This document shows positions 43,345 to 52,656 of a DNA stretch of 64,000 bases, one piece after another. The notes beneath the pieces are model-generated. The model saw only the letters and a list, made by a program, of their open reading frames with translations, did no database searches and was not told the DNA's origin. The number at the start of each line of letters is the position of its first letter. Position 1 is the first letter of the stretch. The stretch lies in contig NZ_CP064908.1 in the NCBI RefSeq assembly GCF_015841355.1, positions 1,302,001 to 1,366,000 of the forward strand. Reading direction: 5' to 3'. The stretch comes from Synechococcus sp. CBW1107 (GTDB lineage: Bacteria; Cyanobacteriota; Cyanobacteriia; PCC-6307; Cyanobiaceae). The position numbers were made by a program, and so were the translations under genes.

Positions 43345-43821
43345 TCAGAGACCGAGTTCAGTGAGACCCGGGTGGTCTTGCGGCCTCGGTCCCTGCGGCC
43401 AGAGGAATTTGCGTTCCTCATCGGCAATCGGCACATCGTTGATGCTGGCCTCACGCCGCCTCATCAGACCCTGATCGCTGAACTCCCAGTTTTCGTTGCC
43501 ATAGGCCCGATACCACTGGCCACTTTCATCATGCCACTCGTACTGAAAACGCACCGCAATACGGTTGTCGTGCCAGGCCCATACTTCCTTGATCAACCGA
43601 TAGCCATTCTCCTTGGCCCACTTGCGCTGCAGAAACGCCACAATCTCCTGGCGTCCTCTGATGAATTCTGAGCGATTACGCCAGTAGCTGTCTTCCGTGT
43701 ATGCCAGCGATACTCTGTGGGGGTCGCGGGAGTTCCAGGCATCCTCCGCCATCCTGACTTTCTGTATCGCTGTTTCTTGATTGAATGGCGGAACTGGAGG
43801 TTTTACAGTCTGATCTATCAT
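43345..43821 (-). CDS. DUF1348 (SnoaL/NTF2-like) protein
   Basis: The protein has 158 residues. The DUF1348 pattern is clear: [43 protein letters not shown], then [26 protein letters not shown]. These small NTF2-fold proteins have no agreed function, though they often bind small ligands. It converges with cynS with 15 bases between the stops. GC is low, like the cyn operon, so it may have arrived with it. Confidence 0.85.
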   Translation of the reverse strand: MIDQTVKPPVPPFNQETAIQKVRMAEDAWNSRDPHRVSLAYTEDSYWRNRSEFIRGRQEIVAFLQRKWAKENGYRLIKEVWAWHDNRIAVRFQYEWHDESGQWYRAYGNENWEFSDQGLMRRREASINDVPIADEERKFLWPQGPRPQDHPGLTELGL

Positions 43822-44017
43822 GTTGGCTAAACTAGAAATTATATTGATGAATCCAGAGGTTTAACCGAACCTGCCGCCTCGCCGCGTATCAGGCGCTACC
43901 GAGCCAGGGGCACTCTCTGGCACAAGCGTCGATCGCAACACCAGGACGACAAGTTCCTCAGGATCTATCGTCACCCGAAGAGGAGCCTGTAACCGCCATC
44001 CTTCACGCTCTGCAGGT

Positions 44018-44275
44018 TCATTCAATCATGGTGAAACAACAAGCTTTTGGCTGTGGAATCCCCCTGATGCGTGAATGGACTTGTCCTGGACTGCCTGAGC
44101 AAATCACGTTGATATCCTCGACCTTGATCCTCGCCACGACGTCAGGCAAAGGGAATTGACCGACCCTCCTCTCATCGCACCGGACGATCTGAGGCTTCCG
44201 GTCAATGGCCAGGGCCATCTCCGGAGTCTCCGGGCAGCAAAACAGAACGCCATCAACAGCGCGGAAAGCGCGCAT
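44018..44275 (-). CDS. Possible small hypothetical protein
   Basis: From the ATG at 44275 the frame gives 85 residues with an ordered look (FCCPETPEMALAIDRKPQIV, KVEDINVICSGSPGQVHSRI), four cysteines and no membrane segment. GAAGG about 8 bases upstream could serve as a ribosome-binding site. I do not recognise it. It lies downstream of the Nit1C genes on the same strand and could be a truncated gene. Confidence 0.4.
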   Translation of the reverse strand: MRAFRAVDGVLFCCPETPEMALAIDRKPQIVRCDERRVGQFPLPDVVARIKVEDINVICSGSPGQVHSRIRGIPQPKACCFTMIE

Positions 44276-44361
44276 CAGGTTTGCCTTCAAAGGAGTCCCC
44301 CGGGTGGGACGCGGCGTCCGTGGCGCCCTGTCCGCCTGAAATTTGCACAGATCCCCATGGC

Positions 44362-44637
44362 TCATGGGGCGCTGATCCGCACCAGCTGATCGTCCGCGTA
44401 GCCCATGGCCGTCTGCAGCAGCTGGCACTCCTCCTCGTCGGCCCGGGTGCAGGCGAAGCCGTACCGCGCCCGTACCCGCTCGGAGGCCAGACGCAGGGCC
44501 TCCCTTCCCCGGCTGGCCAGCTCAGCCACCGCCAGGCTCTGGCCGGGCTGGAGGTAGTTCAGGATCACCGTGGAGGGTGAGTAAAGCACCGTGGTGCGGC
44601 CATCGGGCCACTCCACGGTCAGATGGACTTCGGGCAT
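44362..44637 (-). CDS. Nit1C cluster protein, MSMEG_0570 family
   Basis: The protein has 91 residues and belongs to the MSMEG_0570 'nitrogen starvation response' family: HLTVEWPDGRTTVLYSPSTVILNYL near the N-terminus and RVRARYGFACTRADEEECQLL in the C-terminal half. Its biochemical role is not known. It is the last gene on the minus-strand side of the Nit1C cluster, 64 bases after the AIR-synthase-like gene. Its presence is one of the markers of an intact cluster. Confidence 0.9.
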   Translation of the reverse strand: MPEVHLTVEWPDGRTTVLYSPSTVILNYLQPGQSLAVAELASRGREALRLASERVRARYGFACTRADEEECQLLQTAMGYADDQLVRISAP

Positions 44638-44701
44638 GGTGCCTGGGCCAGGGAGGACAGGAGCGGATCCTCCAGGACGCCGCCGACGCCGGTGGTAGGC
44701 G

Positions 44702-45688
44702 TCAGCACAGGGCCCCGAATCCGGTGAGTGTCTCATCTCGAGGCCAGAGCTGATGGCACTGCCCCGCCTGCCTCAGGCTGACGCCCCCGGCAACAGGCCC
44801 GAACTGACCGATGCAGCTCAGCTGCAGATCGGCGTACGGCGCCACGGCCGCCGCCAGGGCTCCGGCCCGCTCCGGACCTGCAGCCAGCAGATAGCCGTAG
44901 CTGGGAAAGCAGCACAGCCAGTCGTCCAGGCTGACCCCAGCTGGAGGGGTGATGGCATCGAGGTCGAGCTCCAGGCCGCAGCCCGCGGCTTCAGCGAACA
45001 TCACGGCCGTGCCGATCAGCCCTCCCATGCTGATGTCCTTGGCCGCATGAACCGTCCCGGCTTCCGCCAGCTCCGCCATCAGGGCCAGATGGCGGCGCAG
45101 CAGCGCCGGCTCCGCCCGGGTGGCTGCATCCCAGAAGGGATAGGGGTGGTGGACATGGCCGCTGGTGTTGATCAGCAGATGGCAGTGGTCTCCCGGGCGG
45201 GCGAAACGGGCCGAGAGCACCGGACCTGCCACCACCCCCAGCACGGCCACCGAGAGGGCGTTGTAGGGACTGTGCAGGTTGGTGTGACCTCCCACCACAG
45301 GCACCTGGAACGTCTCGGAAGCCACGCGCAGGCCATCGAGGAGGAGATCGGCATGCCTGGCCTCTCCACTCCAGAGACTGTTGACCACCGCCAGGGGTCG
45401 CCCGCCCATGGCGGCGATGTCGCTGAGGTTCACCAGCACACCGCTCCAGCCCGCAAACCAGGGGTCCTGATCCACCAGATCGGGATGGAGTCCCTCGCAG
45501 GCCAGCAAGAGGGAGCCCGTGGCGGCGGGCAGGAGGGCCGCGTCATCGCCCAGGGCCGCCGCCAGGCCGAGGGCCGGGAACGGGAGATGGGGGAAATGGG
45601 CCGCGGGACGCTGGATGTCCGTCTTGCCGCGCCAGCCAGCCAGTTGTCGCAGCCGCGCGGCCAGGGCCTCCAGATCGGGCTCACTCAT
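44702..45688 (-). CDS. Nit1C cluster AIR synthase-related protein (Sll0787 type)
   Basis: The protein has 328 residues with the PurM-like ATP-binding fold: GDDAALLPAATGSLLLACEG is the glycine/aspartate-rich nucleotide loop, and GHTNLHSPYNALSVAVLGVV the second conserved block. The C-terminal half contains the AKDISMGGLIGTAVMFAE motif. Enzymes of this fold phosphorylate an amide or carbonyl oxygen with ATP. The start overlaps the acetyltransferase stop by ATGA, so the two are translationally coupled. Confidence 0.92.
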   Translation of the reverse strand: MSEPDLEALAARLRQLAGWRGKTDIQRPAAHFPHLPFPALGLAAALGDDAALLPAATGSLLLACEGLHPDLVDQDPWFAGWSGVLVNLSDIAAMGGRPLAVVNSLWSGEARHADLLLDGLRVASETFQVPVVGGHTNLHSPYNALSVAVLGVVAGPVLSARFARPGDHCHLLINTSGHVHHPYPFWDAATRAEPALLRRHLALMAELAEAGTVHAAKDISMGGLIGTAVMFAEAAGCGLELDLDAITPPAGVSLDDWLCCFPSYGYLLAAGPERAGALAAAVAPYADLQLSCIGQFGPVAGGVSLRQAGQCHQLWPRDETLTGFGALC

Positions 45689-46338
45689 GCCGCCTGGCGT
45701 CGGGACCCCATGGGGGGTGCCTCCGGCCGCCGCTCACGGGAGGGGAGGTAGTAGTCGAGGTCGGCCTCCATCAGATGGTGGCTGACGCCGCGGATCTCCA
45801 GGGTCTCCACCGAACACCAGTGCAGGCGCCGGAAGAAGCGCACGTTCTGGATCTGCACCGTGGCCAGGAATCGCTTGCAGCCCCAGCCATGGGCCGTGGT
45901 GACGGCTTTCCAGATCAGACCCTTGCCGATCTGATTGTGGCGGCGGAACGCGGCAGCCACCCCCAGACGGCCGCCGTACCAGAGGCCGGGAGTGGTCTCG
46001 AGGATCCTCACCACCCCCACCACCGAGCCCGCGTTCTCTCCGCCGTGGGTCAGGGCGGCGATCGGGTAGGCGAGGTCATCGTTCGCATCGCGGTCGGTGG
46101 CCTCGAACAGGTGCTGTTCCTCGCAGAAGATGCGGCTGCGCAGGCTCCAGTAGCCCTCCAGCAGAGGTGAACCCTGGCGCAGCAGGTGAAAGGAGAACCG
46201 ATCGGAGCAGGCCCCAGGAGAGAGCCGGAAATCGTCGGCGTCGACGCCGAGCCCCCAGCGAACCGAAGGCGTGTAGGCCGCCGGCGCGGAGCTGGGGCTG
46301 CGGCCGATCTCGTGGCTGGAGGGATCGATGAAGAACAT
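45685..46338 (-). CDS. Nit1C cluster GNAT acetyltransferase (MSMEG_0567/Sll0786 type)
   Basis: The protein has 217 residues. The GNAT fold is seen in VVGVVRILETTPGLWYGGRLGVAAAFRRHNQIGKGLIWKAV, with the acetyl-CoA-binding RxxxxIGK loop. The N-terminal segment beginning FSFHLLRQGSPLLEGYWSLRSRIFCEEQHLF is typical of the MSMEG_0567 family. It probably acylates an intermediate made by the cluster. It starts 10 bases after the radical SAM stop. Confidence 0.92.
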   Translation of the reverse strand: MFFIDPSSHEIGRSPSSAPAAYTPSVRWGLGVDADDFRLSPGACSDRFSFHLLRQGSPLLEGYWSLRSRIFCEEQHLFEATDRDANDDLAYPIAALTHGGENAGSVVGVVRILETTPGLWYGGRLGVAAAFRRHNQIGKGLIWKAVTTAHGWGCKRFLATVQIQNVRFFRRLHWCSVETLEIRGVSHHLMEADLDYYLPSRERRPEAPPMGSRRQAA

Positions 46339-46348
46339 CGCCGTGGGC

Positions 46349-47473
46349 TCAGGAAGGGCCGGCTGTGCCGGACTCGAACAGGGAGAGGGCGGAGCAGGCG
46401 CCGCACTTGGCGCACCCCGCCGTCATGGCGGTCGAAATCAGATCGGAGGCGGCCAGCAACCCACCCACCGCGGCGTAGACCTCGACCATGAAGTCGGTGC
46501 TCGGAGCGGGATGGTGCTCCAGTGGGGTTCCGGCGATCGGCACGAACGGGACCACGAAGGGATAGACGCCCAGGGCGATCAGGCGCTCGCTGCAGCTCAC
46601 GATCGACTCAGCGCTGTCCCCGAGTCCGGCGAGCAGGTAGGTGGACACCTCTCCCCGGCCGAAGACGGCCACCGCCTGCTCGAAGGCCGCGAAGTAGCGC
46701 TCGAGACTGAGCTCGGCCTTGCCGGGAAGGATGCGCTGGCGCACGTCGGGCTCGACCACCTCGAGGTGCATGCCGAGGCTGTCGACGCCGGCGTCCTTCA
46801 TGCGCTGGAACCAGACCGGGTCGTCGGGGGGCTCGCACTGGGCCTGGATCGGCAGGGGCACCCGCGCCTTGACGGCACGCGCCGTTTCCGCCATCAGACG
46901 GGCGCCGCGGTCGTCGGAGTTGGGGGTGCCGGTGGTCATCACCAACTGCTTCACGCCATCGAGCCGAACGGCCGCCTCCGCCACCTCGGCCACCTGCTGG
47001 GGGGTCTTGCGCGCCAGCGTGCGGCCGTCGTCGAGCGATTGCTCGATCGCGCAGAACTGGCAGGACTGGGCGCGGTCGCGGAAACGGATGCAGGTCTGCA
47101 GCAGGGTGGTGGCCAGCACATCACGGCCGTGCAGCAGCGCGATCGAGCGGTACGACGTGCCATCGGCGGTGCTCAGCCCGTAGAAGTGGGGCTCCGGCGG
47201 GGTGTCCACCAGCTGCGGGGAGCCGCTCCCATCGCGGTGGCTCAGCCAGACCTCGCCATCGTCGTGGCGCTCCAGGGCATAGGGCGAGCCCTGGGAGGCG
47301 GTGTTGTAGACGGGCACCATCACCGTGACGCCATCGACGCTGATGGCGCGGTGATCGGAGGGGCCGGCACCGCCACGACGACCGGGATTACCGCCAACAG
47401 CTGGCACCGCCACTCCATTCACCTGCAGTTCGGTGACCAGACGGCCCAGTGCTGCCGAAGGGCGCTCAGCCAT
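46349..47473 (-). CDS. Nit1C cluster radical SAM enzyme (MSMEG_0568 family)
   Basis: From the ATG at 47473 the protein has 374 residues. The [4Fe-4S] ligand set is unusual for radical SAM proteins: C-x9-C-x2-C in [19 protein letters not shown] second cluster motif (CAKCGACS) is at the C-terminus. It should cleave SAM to start a radical reaction; the substrate is unknown. The first bases overlap the nitrilase stop (ATGGCTGA), indicating coupled translation. Confidence 0.92.
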   Translation of the reverse strand: MAERPSAALGRLVTELQVNGVAVPAVGGNPGRRGGAGPSDHRAISVDGVTVMVPVYNTASQGSPYALERHDDGEVWLSHRDGSGSPQLVDTPPEPHFYGLSTADGTSYRSIALLHGRDVLATTLLQTCIRFRDRAQSCQFCAIEQSLDDGRTLARKTPQQVAEVAEAAVRLDGVKQLVMTTGTPNSDDRGARLMAETARAVKARVPLPIQAQCEPPDDPVWFQRMKDAGVDSLGMHLEVVEPDVRQRILPGKAELSLERYFAAFEQAVAVFGRGEVSTYLLAGLGDSAESIVSCSERLIALGVYPFVVPFVPIAGTPLEHHPAPSTDFMVEVYAAVGGLLAASDLISTAMTAGCAKCGACSALSLFESGTAGPS

Positions 47474-48473
47474 GGGAGGCCACCTCCAGCGGGGGCAGCG
47501 CTGCTGCGACGAGGGACAGGTCCGCAGGGACATCAACAGGAGGCCCGGGGTGGTCCTCGATCAGACGGGCCGGGGTGCGGTCGATGCGCAGACCCAGCAG
47601 ATCGGGGCGGCTGTAGTGGCCCACGCTGTCCATCATCCGCTTGCGTTTGGTGATCAGCGAGGGGTCGAGCTCGGCGATGGCCAGACCTTCGCCTTCGGGG
47701 AGCGGGCCGGCGAGATAACGGCCCTCGGGGCTGATCACTGCGGTGTGGCAGCCGCCCTGGAGGGCCTTGTGCAGTGAGGCGTCCGGCGTGATCGTGTCCA
47801 GATCGGCGGGATCCAGCCAGGCCGTGGAGCTGATCACGAAACATCCCGCCTCCAGGGCGTGGTGACGCAGGCTGACGGCCGTCTGCTCGCTGAAGATCGG
47901 CCCCACCAATGAGCCGGGGAACTGGGCGCAGTGGATCTCCTCCCCCTGGGCCATCAGGCTGAAACGCGCCAGAGGGTTGTAGTGCTCCCAGCAGGCCAGG
48001 GCACCGACCCTGCCGAGGTCGGTGGGGACCACCGTCAGGCCGGACCCGTCGCCCTGGCCCCAGACCATCCGCTCGTGGTACGTGGGGGTGATCTTGCGGC
48101 GTTTGAGCAGCACCGTGCCGGTGTCGTCGATCAGCAACTGGGCGTTGTAGAGGCTTCCGCCATCGCGCTCGTTGATGCCCAGCAGCACGTGCATCCGATG
48201 CAACCGGGCCGCGTCCGCGATCCTGTCGATCGCCGGGCCTGGCACAACCACCGCCTGCTCATAGAGCCGCAGGTGCGAGCGGCCCATCAGCACGGGAGGC
48301 TCGATGAAGGAAAAGTAGGGGTAGTACGGGAGGAAGGTTTCCGGGAACACGATCAGCTGCACCGAGGCTGCAGCCGCTTCGGCCATGGCCTCCAGCACCC
48401 GCGCCACAGACCCCTCCAGGCTGTGAAGCACCGGACGGATCTGGGCGGCTGCAACGACGATCGGCGCCTCCAT
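47466..48473 (-). CDS. Nit1C cluster nitrilase
   Basis: The protein has 335 residues. The catalytic triad is Glu45 ([14 protein letters not shown]), Lys127 ([17 protein letters not shown]) and Cys161 ([11 protein letters not shown]). The layout closely follows the Nit6803 type of Synechocystis, which hydrolyses aliphatic and aromatic nitriles. In the cluster it is the second gene and probably acts on an intermediate nitrile or on cyanide-derived compounds. Its start codon abuts the stop of the MSMEG_0572-type gene. Confidence 0.94.
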   Translation of the reverse strand: MEAPIVVAAAQIRPVLHSLEGSVARVLEAMAEAAAASVQLIVFPETFLPYYPYFSFIEPPVLMGRSHLRLYEQAVVVPGPAIDRIADAARLHRMHVLLGINERDGGSLYNAQLLIDDTGTVLLKRRKITPTYHERMVWGQGDGSGLTVVPTDLGRVGALACWEHYNPLARFSLMAQGEEIHCAQFPGSLVGPIFSEQTAVSLRHHALEAGCFVISSTAWLDPADLDTITPDASLHKALQGGCHTAVISPEGRYLAGPLPEGEGLAIAELDPSLITKRKRMMDSVGHYSRPDLLGLRIDRTPARLIEDHPGPPVDVPADLSLVAAALPPLEVASHG

Positions 48474-48956
48474 TCAGAGCGTCCAGGTATCGAGAATGAA
48501 GGCACCCTCCTTGCGATGCATCAGAATGATGTCGAGCACATCGAGTGGATTGACGGGGCGAATACCTGGAATCAAGGCACCCTCGCCATGGCCATAGAGG
48601 GCCTGAAGGGCAAAACGGCAGGCATACACCTTGCCTCCCTGATCCATGAACTTCTGAAGACGGGCATTGAAATTGAGATGACCGTCGAAGGCCGCATCCC
48701 CCAGCTTGGGGAACCCCCGCTGCACCCCGAGAGTGACACCGGGCCCATAGAGCAGGATCGAGGTCTCGAAGCCCTTGTTGATCAGGCGGCTGGCCTGCAG
48801 CAGGTTCACCAGACCGATCGAGCCTTCGAAGGCCACGGTGTGAAAGGTGACCAGCGCCTTCTCGCCCGGCTCGGCCTTGACATCAGGAAAAACCTTTTCC
48901 TCGTAATCAACGAGAAAATCTCCCGCCTGATGAGCGGGATGGGTGACCTCGGGCAT
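48474..48956 (-). CDS. Nit1C cluster MSMEG_0572/Sll0783 family protein
   Basis: The protein has 160 residues, with the DsrE-like fold of the MSMEG_0572/Sll0783 family: [43 protein letters not shown] and [27 protein letters not shown]. Family members are induced by nitrogen starvation in Synechocystis (sll0783), where a mutant has a defect in polyhydroxybutyrate formation. It is the promoter-proximal gene of the six-gene unit that runs left. Confidence 0.93.
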   Translation of the reverse strand: MPEVTHPAHQAGDFLVDYEEKVFPDVKAEPGEKALVTFHTVAFEGSIGLVNLLQASRLINKGFETSILLYGPGVTLGVQRGFPKLGDAAFDGHLNFNARLQKFMDQGGKVYACRFALQALYGHGEGALIPGIRPVNPLDVLDIILMHRKEGAFILDTWTL

Positions 48957-49019
48957 CGATGAAGGGCCTGGCTAAAAAGCAACAACCAAGACCCTTGCAC
49001 AGCTCATGTTGCGTTCTGT

Positions 49020-49092
49020 GTAGCCACTGCCACAGAATCACCAGGCCACCCGCAAGAGCGGGCCGTCACCCGCGATTCGTCACGATCGCTAC
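49020..49092. promoter_or_regulatory. Divergent Nit1C promoter with two near-NtcA sites
   Basis: The 300 bases between the two arms of the cluster hold two imperfect NtcA sites: GTA-N8-CAC at 49020-49033 and GTC-N8-TAC at 49079-49092, each one base off the GTA-N8-TAC consensus. NtcA is the cyanobacterial nitrogen regulator, so nitrogen control of both arms is plausible. I see no strong -10 box at the expected spacing, so this is an inference. Confidence 0.4.
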
Positions 49093-49256
49093 CGTCAATC
49101 GATTCTCGATATCAGAGGATTTTGGATCATCCCAAGGGCGAACTCGTTCAAGGACGAGTTGCTTCAAAACGCTCAGGCCAATGTCGACGACACGCGACAC
49201 CGCCATCACCAGCGTGAGGACCGAACCGTGACAGCCAGGACATTCAGCACGCGCCC

Positions 49257-50597
49257 GTGAATCCAAGCCAGCGGACCAGCCTCGTCACCAGCTCGGGGCC
49301 TCCCCCGTCGGACTCCGCCGTCCAGCGTGTGCCGGTGGTGGTGATCGGCGCCGGCCAGGCCGGCCTGTCGGTGGCCAGCTGCCTCCAGCAGCAGGGGTTG
49401 ACCCCATTGGTGCTCGAGCGGCATCGGGTCGCCCACTCCTGGCAGCACCAGCGCTGGGATTCCTTCTGCCTGGTCACTCCCAACTGGCAATGCCGACTGC
49501 CGGAGTTCCCCTACGACGGCGACGATCCCGACGGGTTCATGGGGCGTGACGCCATCGTCGATTACCTGCGCCGCTTTGCCGCTCACGCCGCCGTGCCGGT
49601 GCGGGAGGGCATGGCCGTTGAACGCCTGCAACCCCTGGACAGCGGTGGCTACCGCCTGAGCACCAGCGATGGGCTGATCGAGGCCCCCCAGGTGGTGATC
49701 GCCACCGGCGCCTACCACCGCCCCCGGCGTCACCCGCTGGCAGCCCGTCTGCCGGCCGGGCTGCTCCAGCTCGATGCCCGCGACTACCGGCGCCCCGAGC
49801 AGCTGCCCGACGGGCCCGTCCTGGTGGTGGGCAGCGGCCAGTCGGGCTGCCAGATCGCCGAAGACCTCTTCCTGGCCGGCCGTCGTGTTCACCTCAGCGT
49901 GGGTTCGGCTCCCCGTTCACCCCGCCGTTATCGCGGCAAGGACGTGGTCGACTGGCTCGATCGCATGAGCTACTACGACACCCCGATTGAGCAGCACCCG
50001 GATCCCCGCTCGGTGCGTCGCAAGACCAATCACTACCTGACGGGCCGGGATGGAGGCCGGGAGATCGATCTGCGCCGACGTGCCCTCGAAGGGATGGTCC
50101 TGCATGGCCGGCTGGAGGAGATCAGCGCCAGCGGCTTCCGCTTCGCCCCCGATCTGGCCGCCAACCTGGATGGCGCCGACGCGGTCTATCGCCGCATCCG
50201 CGCCAGCATCGACACCTACATCGAATCCAACGGTCTCGACGCCCCTGAAGAGCCCGCCTACGAACCCTGCTGGCAGCCACCTCCGCTGGATCCACCGCTG
50301 GATCTCGGCGCTGAGCCCCTGGCAGCCGTGATCTGGTGCACGGGCTATCGCTCCGACTTCCGCTGGGTGGAGGTCCCCGTCTTCGATGGCGCCGGGGAGC
50401 CGGTCCACCAGCGCGGTGTGACACCGGCTGCTGGTCTTTACTTCCTCGGGCTGCCCTGGCTGCACACCTGGGGCTCGGGCCGCTTCTGCGGCATCAGCTC
50501 CGATGCGGTCTATCTGGCCGGCCTGATCCGCCGCCAGGCCGATCGTCGCGAGGCCAACCAGGAACGGTTGGAATGCACGGCGTTGCTGGGATCCTGA
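49257..50597 (+). CDS. Nit1C cluster flavin-dependent oxidoreductase (MSMEG_0569 family)
   Basis: From the GTG at 49257 the protein has 446 residues. FAD motif [17 protein letters not shown] (about residues 25-41), an NAD(P)H-type second motif [17 protein letters not shown], and the C-terminal [21 protein letters not shown] match the MSMEG_0569 family, which resembles flavin monooxygenases. It is the seventh hallmark gene of Nit1C, here divergent from the other six. It leads into the desaturase, MetX-like and GlnT genes. Confidence 0.93.
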   Translation: MNPSQRTSLVTSSGPPPSDSAVQRVPVVVIGAGQAGLSVASCLQQQGLTPLVLERHRVAHSWQHQRWDSFCLVTPNWQCRLPEFPYDGDDPDGFMGRDAIVDYLRRFAAHAAVPVREGMAVERLQPLDSGGYRLSTSDGLIEAPQVVIATGAYHRPRRHPLAARLPAGLLQLDARDYRRPEQLPDGPVLVVGSGQSGCQIAEDLFLAGRRVHLSVGSAPRSPRRYRGKDVVDWLDRMSYYDTPIEQHPDPRSVRRKTNHYLTGRDGGREIDLRRRALEGMVLHGRLEEISASGFRFAPDLAANLDGADAVYRRIRASIDTYIESNGLDAPEEPAYEPCWQPPPLDPPLDLGAEPLAAVIWCTGYRSDFRWVEVPVFDGAGEPVHQRGVTPAAGLYFLGLPWLHTWGSGRFCGISSDAVYLAGLIRRQADRREANQERLECTALLGS

Positions 50598-50602
50598 GGT
50601 CC

Positions 50603-51544
50603 GTGACCACGAGCCAACCGGCCATCAAGACGGCCTCCGCCGAGCTGATTCCCGCGGAACCCCTGCGCCGGCTCAACCAGCGCTCCGACGCCGCCGGCTG
50701 GCGGCAGCTGGCGGGCCATGGGGCGCTGATCCTGGCCAGCGGGCTGATCTGGGGCGACGCTGGCCTGTCCTGGGCACTGCGGCTGCCGGCCCTGCTGCTG
50801 CTGGGCTGGGGCCTGGCCTTCGCGTTCTGCGCCATGCACGAATGCGGCCACCGCACCGCGTTCGCCAGCCGCCGTCTCAACGATGCCGTGGCCTGGTGGG
50901 CCGGGGTGCTGAGCTTCTACAACGCCGACTTCTACCGCCGCTACCACCAGTGGCACCACCGCCACACCCACCAGCCGGGCATGGATCCGGAGCTGGAGGA
51001 TCCGCCGCCCACCAGCCGCTGGACCTACCTACTGGAGTTGAGCGGACTGCCCTGGTGGATCGGCAAGCTGCGGGGCCACGCCGCCGGCCTGCGCGGCGAC
51101 TTCAGCGGTCGCCCCTACATCCCCGCCGAGGCCGCCCCGGCGCTGCGCCGCTCGATCCGGCTCCAGTTCGCTGTGTATGCCGTGCTGGTGCTGCTGTCGC
51201 TGCCGGGCGCCAACGGCTTTCTGCTCTGGCAGTGGCTCCTGCCGCTGGCCCTGGGACAGCCGCTGCTGCGCTTCGTGCTGCTGGCGGAGCACGGCGGCTG
51301 CAGCACCGCCAACGATGTCCTGCGCAACACCCGCACCACCCGCACCCTGGCGCCGCTGCGCTGGCTGATGTGGAACATGCCCTTCCACGCCGAGCACCAC
51401 CTGATGGCCTCGATTCCCTTCCATGCACTGCCGGCGGCCCACGGCTGGATCGCCGGGCGCCTGAAGCACAACGATCCGGGCTACCTGGCCGTGCACCGGG
51501 CGTTCCTGGCCGATCCGTCGACGCTGGCGCTGCGAGCGGCATGA
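50603..51544 (+). CDS. Membrane fatty acid desaturase, Nit1C tail gene
   Basis: From the GTG at 50603 the protein has 313 residues with four membrane segments and the three desaturase histidine boxes: HECGH, HQWHH and HAEHH. These bind a di-iron centre for oxygen-dependent desaturation or hydroxylation of an acyl chain. It begins 5 bases after the flavoprotein stop, so it is very likely part of the same transcript. The tight linkage suggests it modifies an acyl group of the Nit1C product and not bulk membrane lipids. Confidence 0.88.
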   Translation: MTTSQPAIKTASAELIPAEPLRRLNQRSDAAGWRQLAGHGALILASGLIWGDAGLSWALRLPALLLLGWGLAFAFCAMHECGHRTAFASRRLNDAVAWWAGVLSFYNADFYRRYHQWHHRHTHQPGMDPELEDPPPTSRWTYLLELSGLPWWIGKLRGHAAGLRGDFSGRPYIPAEAAPALRRSIRLQFAVYAVLVLLSLPGANGFLLWQWLLPLALGQPLLRFVLLAEHGGCSTANDVLRNTRTTRTLAPLRWLMWNMPFHAEHHLMASIPFHALPAAHGWIAGRLKHNDPGYLAVHRAFLADPSTLALRAA

Positions 51545-52584
51545 GCGTGGCCGCGGCGATCCAGGGCCGCGATGCGGTGTTTGAGCTGGGTCCGCTTGCG
51601 CTCAGCTGTGGCCGGGTGATCGCCGACGCCCGCCTGGCCTACCGGGTGTTCGGTGAACTCAACGACGCGCGCTCCAACCTGGTGCTCTACCCCAGCTCCT
51701 ACGGCGCCTGGCCCGAGGACATCGACTGGGTGGTGGGCCCGATCCTCGATCCAGCCCGTTTCTGCGTGCTGGTCGTGAGCCAGTTCGGCAACGGACGCTC
51801 CAGCAGCCCCAGCACCAGCGCCATGGGGCTGGCGGAGGACGGCTGGGTGATCAGCCATGCCGACAACGTGGCGGCCCAGAAGCGCCTGATCCGCGAGGTG
51901 TTCGGCGTGGACCGCCTCGCCCTGATCTACGGCTGGTCGATGGGGGCCCAGCAGGCCTACCACTGGGGGGCCCTGGAGCCCGACGCGGTGGCGCGGATCT
52001 GCTGCCTCTGCGGCACGGCCCGCACCACTCCCCACAACCGCCTGTTCCTGCTGAGCCTGCGCCAGGCCCTCACCGCCGATCCGGCCTGGGATGGGCGGCG
52101 CTTCACGGCCCACCCAGGGCAGGGGCTGCGCACCTTCGCGCTGATCTATGCCAGCTGGGCCGCCAGCCAGGCCTTCTACCGGGAGGGGCGCCACAGGGCC
52201 CTCGGCTTCGCCGATGTGGAGGAGTACGTGGAGCGCAGCTGGCTGCCCGCCTACCGCCGCCATGATCCCCACGATCTGCTGACGATGCTCGACACCTGGC
52301 TGGCCAATGATCTCGGAGCCGCCTTGGGGGTGGCGCTGGGGGATGGCCAGCCCCTGGAGCTGGCCGCGGCCCTGGGGCGGATCACGGCCCGCACCACCGT
52401 GATCGCCGGCTCCCACGACCTCTATTTCCCACCCGACGACTGCGCCGCCGAAGCCGCTCTCATCCCCGGCGCCCGCTTCGAGGTGCTGGAGTCGGTGCTC
52501 GGACATCGGGCCGGCAATCCCCGCGACGCTCCGGCCGAGCAGGCCCTGATCCGCGCCGCCCTCGAGCGCCTGCTGATGGAGTGA
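51541..52584 (+). CDS. MetX-like alpha/beta-hydrolase acyltransferase
   Basis: The protein has 347 residues. The nucleophile is Ser133 in GWSMGAQ, and the histidine is in VLGHRAGNP. The layout matches the homoserine O-acetyltransferase family (LAYRVFGELNDARSNLVLYPSSYG near the N-terminus) but the classical MetX RRxxx motifs are not evident, so another acyl acceptor is likely. ATGA overlap with the desaturase gene implies translational coupling. In this setting I infer acyl transfer to, or hydrolysis of, a cluster intermediate. Confidence 0.85.
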   Translation: MSVAAAIQGRDAVFELGPLALSCGRVIADARLAYRVFGELNDARSNLVLYPSSYGAWPEDIDWVVGPILDPARFCVLVVSQFGNGRSSSPSTSAMGLAEDGWVISHADNVAAQKRLIREVFGVDRLALIYGWSMGAQQAYHWGALEPDAVARICCLCGTARTTPHNRLFLLSLRQALTADPAWDGRRFTAHPGQGLRTFALIYASWAASQAFYREGRHRALGFADVEEYVERSWLPAYRRHDPHDLLTMLDTWLANDLGAALGVALGDGQPLELAAALGRITARTTVIAGSHDLYFPPDDCAAEAALIPGARFEVLESVLGHRAGNPRDAPAEQALIRAALERLLME

Positions 52585-52656
52585 TCCGCCGGGCCGCCCA
52601 AGCCGCCCCGATCCGACCGACCGCGCCCCACCGTTCCGCCCGCCCCCGCTGAGCCC

